Part shown: positions 63,804 to 64,000 of the stretch, one piece after another
Layout: each line of letters starts with the position of its first letter
Numbering within the stretch: the first letter of the stretch is position 1
Program-made: the position numbers and the translations under genes
Source: Cocos nucifera
Lineage: Eukaryota > Streptophyta > Magnoliopsida > Arecales > Arecaceae
DNA length: 64,000 nt
Assembly: GCA_006176705.1 (NCBI GenBank)
Contig: QRFJ01000048.1
Location: 1,561,825 to 1,625,824, forward strand
Direction: 5' to 3'
The notes under the pieces: generated by a model
The model's input: the letters and a program-made list of their open reading frames with translations, nothing else
Databases searched by the model: none
Told to the model about the DNA's origin: nothing

Positions 63804-64000
63804 GTAGCACTTGGCTTTCCCCTCTTATGATTAACGTAAATTTGATTTTTGTTTGGTTAAGTTGGACTAGGTAAATCAACTAATGTATACTATTCTTGAA
63901 TCTTTCATTTATGGTGTCCGTTGTCTAAATGAATTATTTCCATGAAGATGTTCCTTAGATCTGCAATATTCAACTTCTGGCATAACCAGATTATAACAGG

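Overview
The window looks like plant nuclear DNA, most likely from a palm or related monocot. The lineage is inferred from memory of how the encoded proteins look, not from a search. Genes have many short introns with plant-type splice sites, intergenic DNA is AT-rich, and more than half of the sequence is transposon-derived or unrecognised. No prokaryotic, viral-cargo or CRISPR-type system was found.

Layout, left to right. (1) 92-3526 (+): an intact 13-exon leucine-rich-repeat receptor kinase of the FEI/At5g62710 type. (2) 3688-5690 (+): one LTR and a decayed gag of a Ty3/Gypsy-like element. (3) 7773-16333 (-): a two-exon RRM-protein gene (At1g27050-like) split by an 8.0-kb intron full of repeats. 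These include three diverged tandem copies of a roughly 0.8-1 kb unit, a perfect 72-bp inverted repeat around an AT microsatellite, and an LTR-like block. (4) 21245-21535 (-): a small conserved plant gene. (5) 21919-23128: a solo LTR of the same Gypsy family; 23376-24495: a non-autonomous hAT-like element with a near-perfect 8-bp target duplication. (6) 25220-40015 (-): a 19-exon gene for the plant CABIN1/Hir3-like subunit of the HIRA histone-chaperone complex, 2,010 codons, all junctions in phase. Its expected ATG is missing and its first donor is GC. (7) 40631-41972: another solo LTR with a TATAT target duplication, 0.6 kb upstream of CABIN1 and in sense with it. (8) 44555-49343 (-): a multi-exon pseudogene of 1-deoxy-D-xylulose-5-phosphate synthase (DXS). 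(9) About 49511-54060 (-): a decayed LINE. (10) 55897-60954 (-): an LTR element with gag but no recognisable pol, whose pol position holds a 69-bp tandem array. (11) 62662-63803 (+): the first two exons of a CHCHD2/MIX17-like gene that runs off the window.

The genes do not form a pathway; this is ordinary plant gene neighbourhood interrupted by repeats. The signals most worth checking are the start-codon and splice anomalies of CABIN1 with the LTR promoter just upstream, the perfect hairpin in the RRM-gene intron, the gag-only retroelement with its variable 45-bp LTR array, and the GC-AG and NAGNAG splice sites of the receptor kinase. No clearly new biological system was found.
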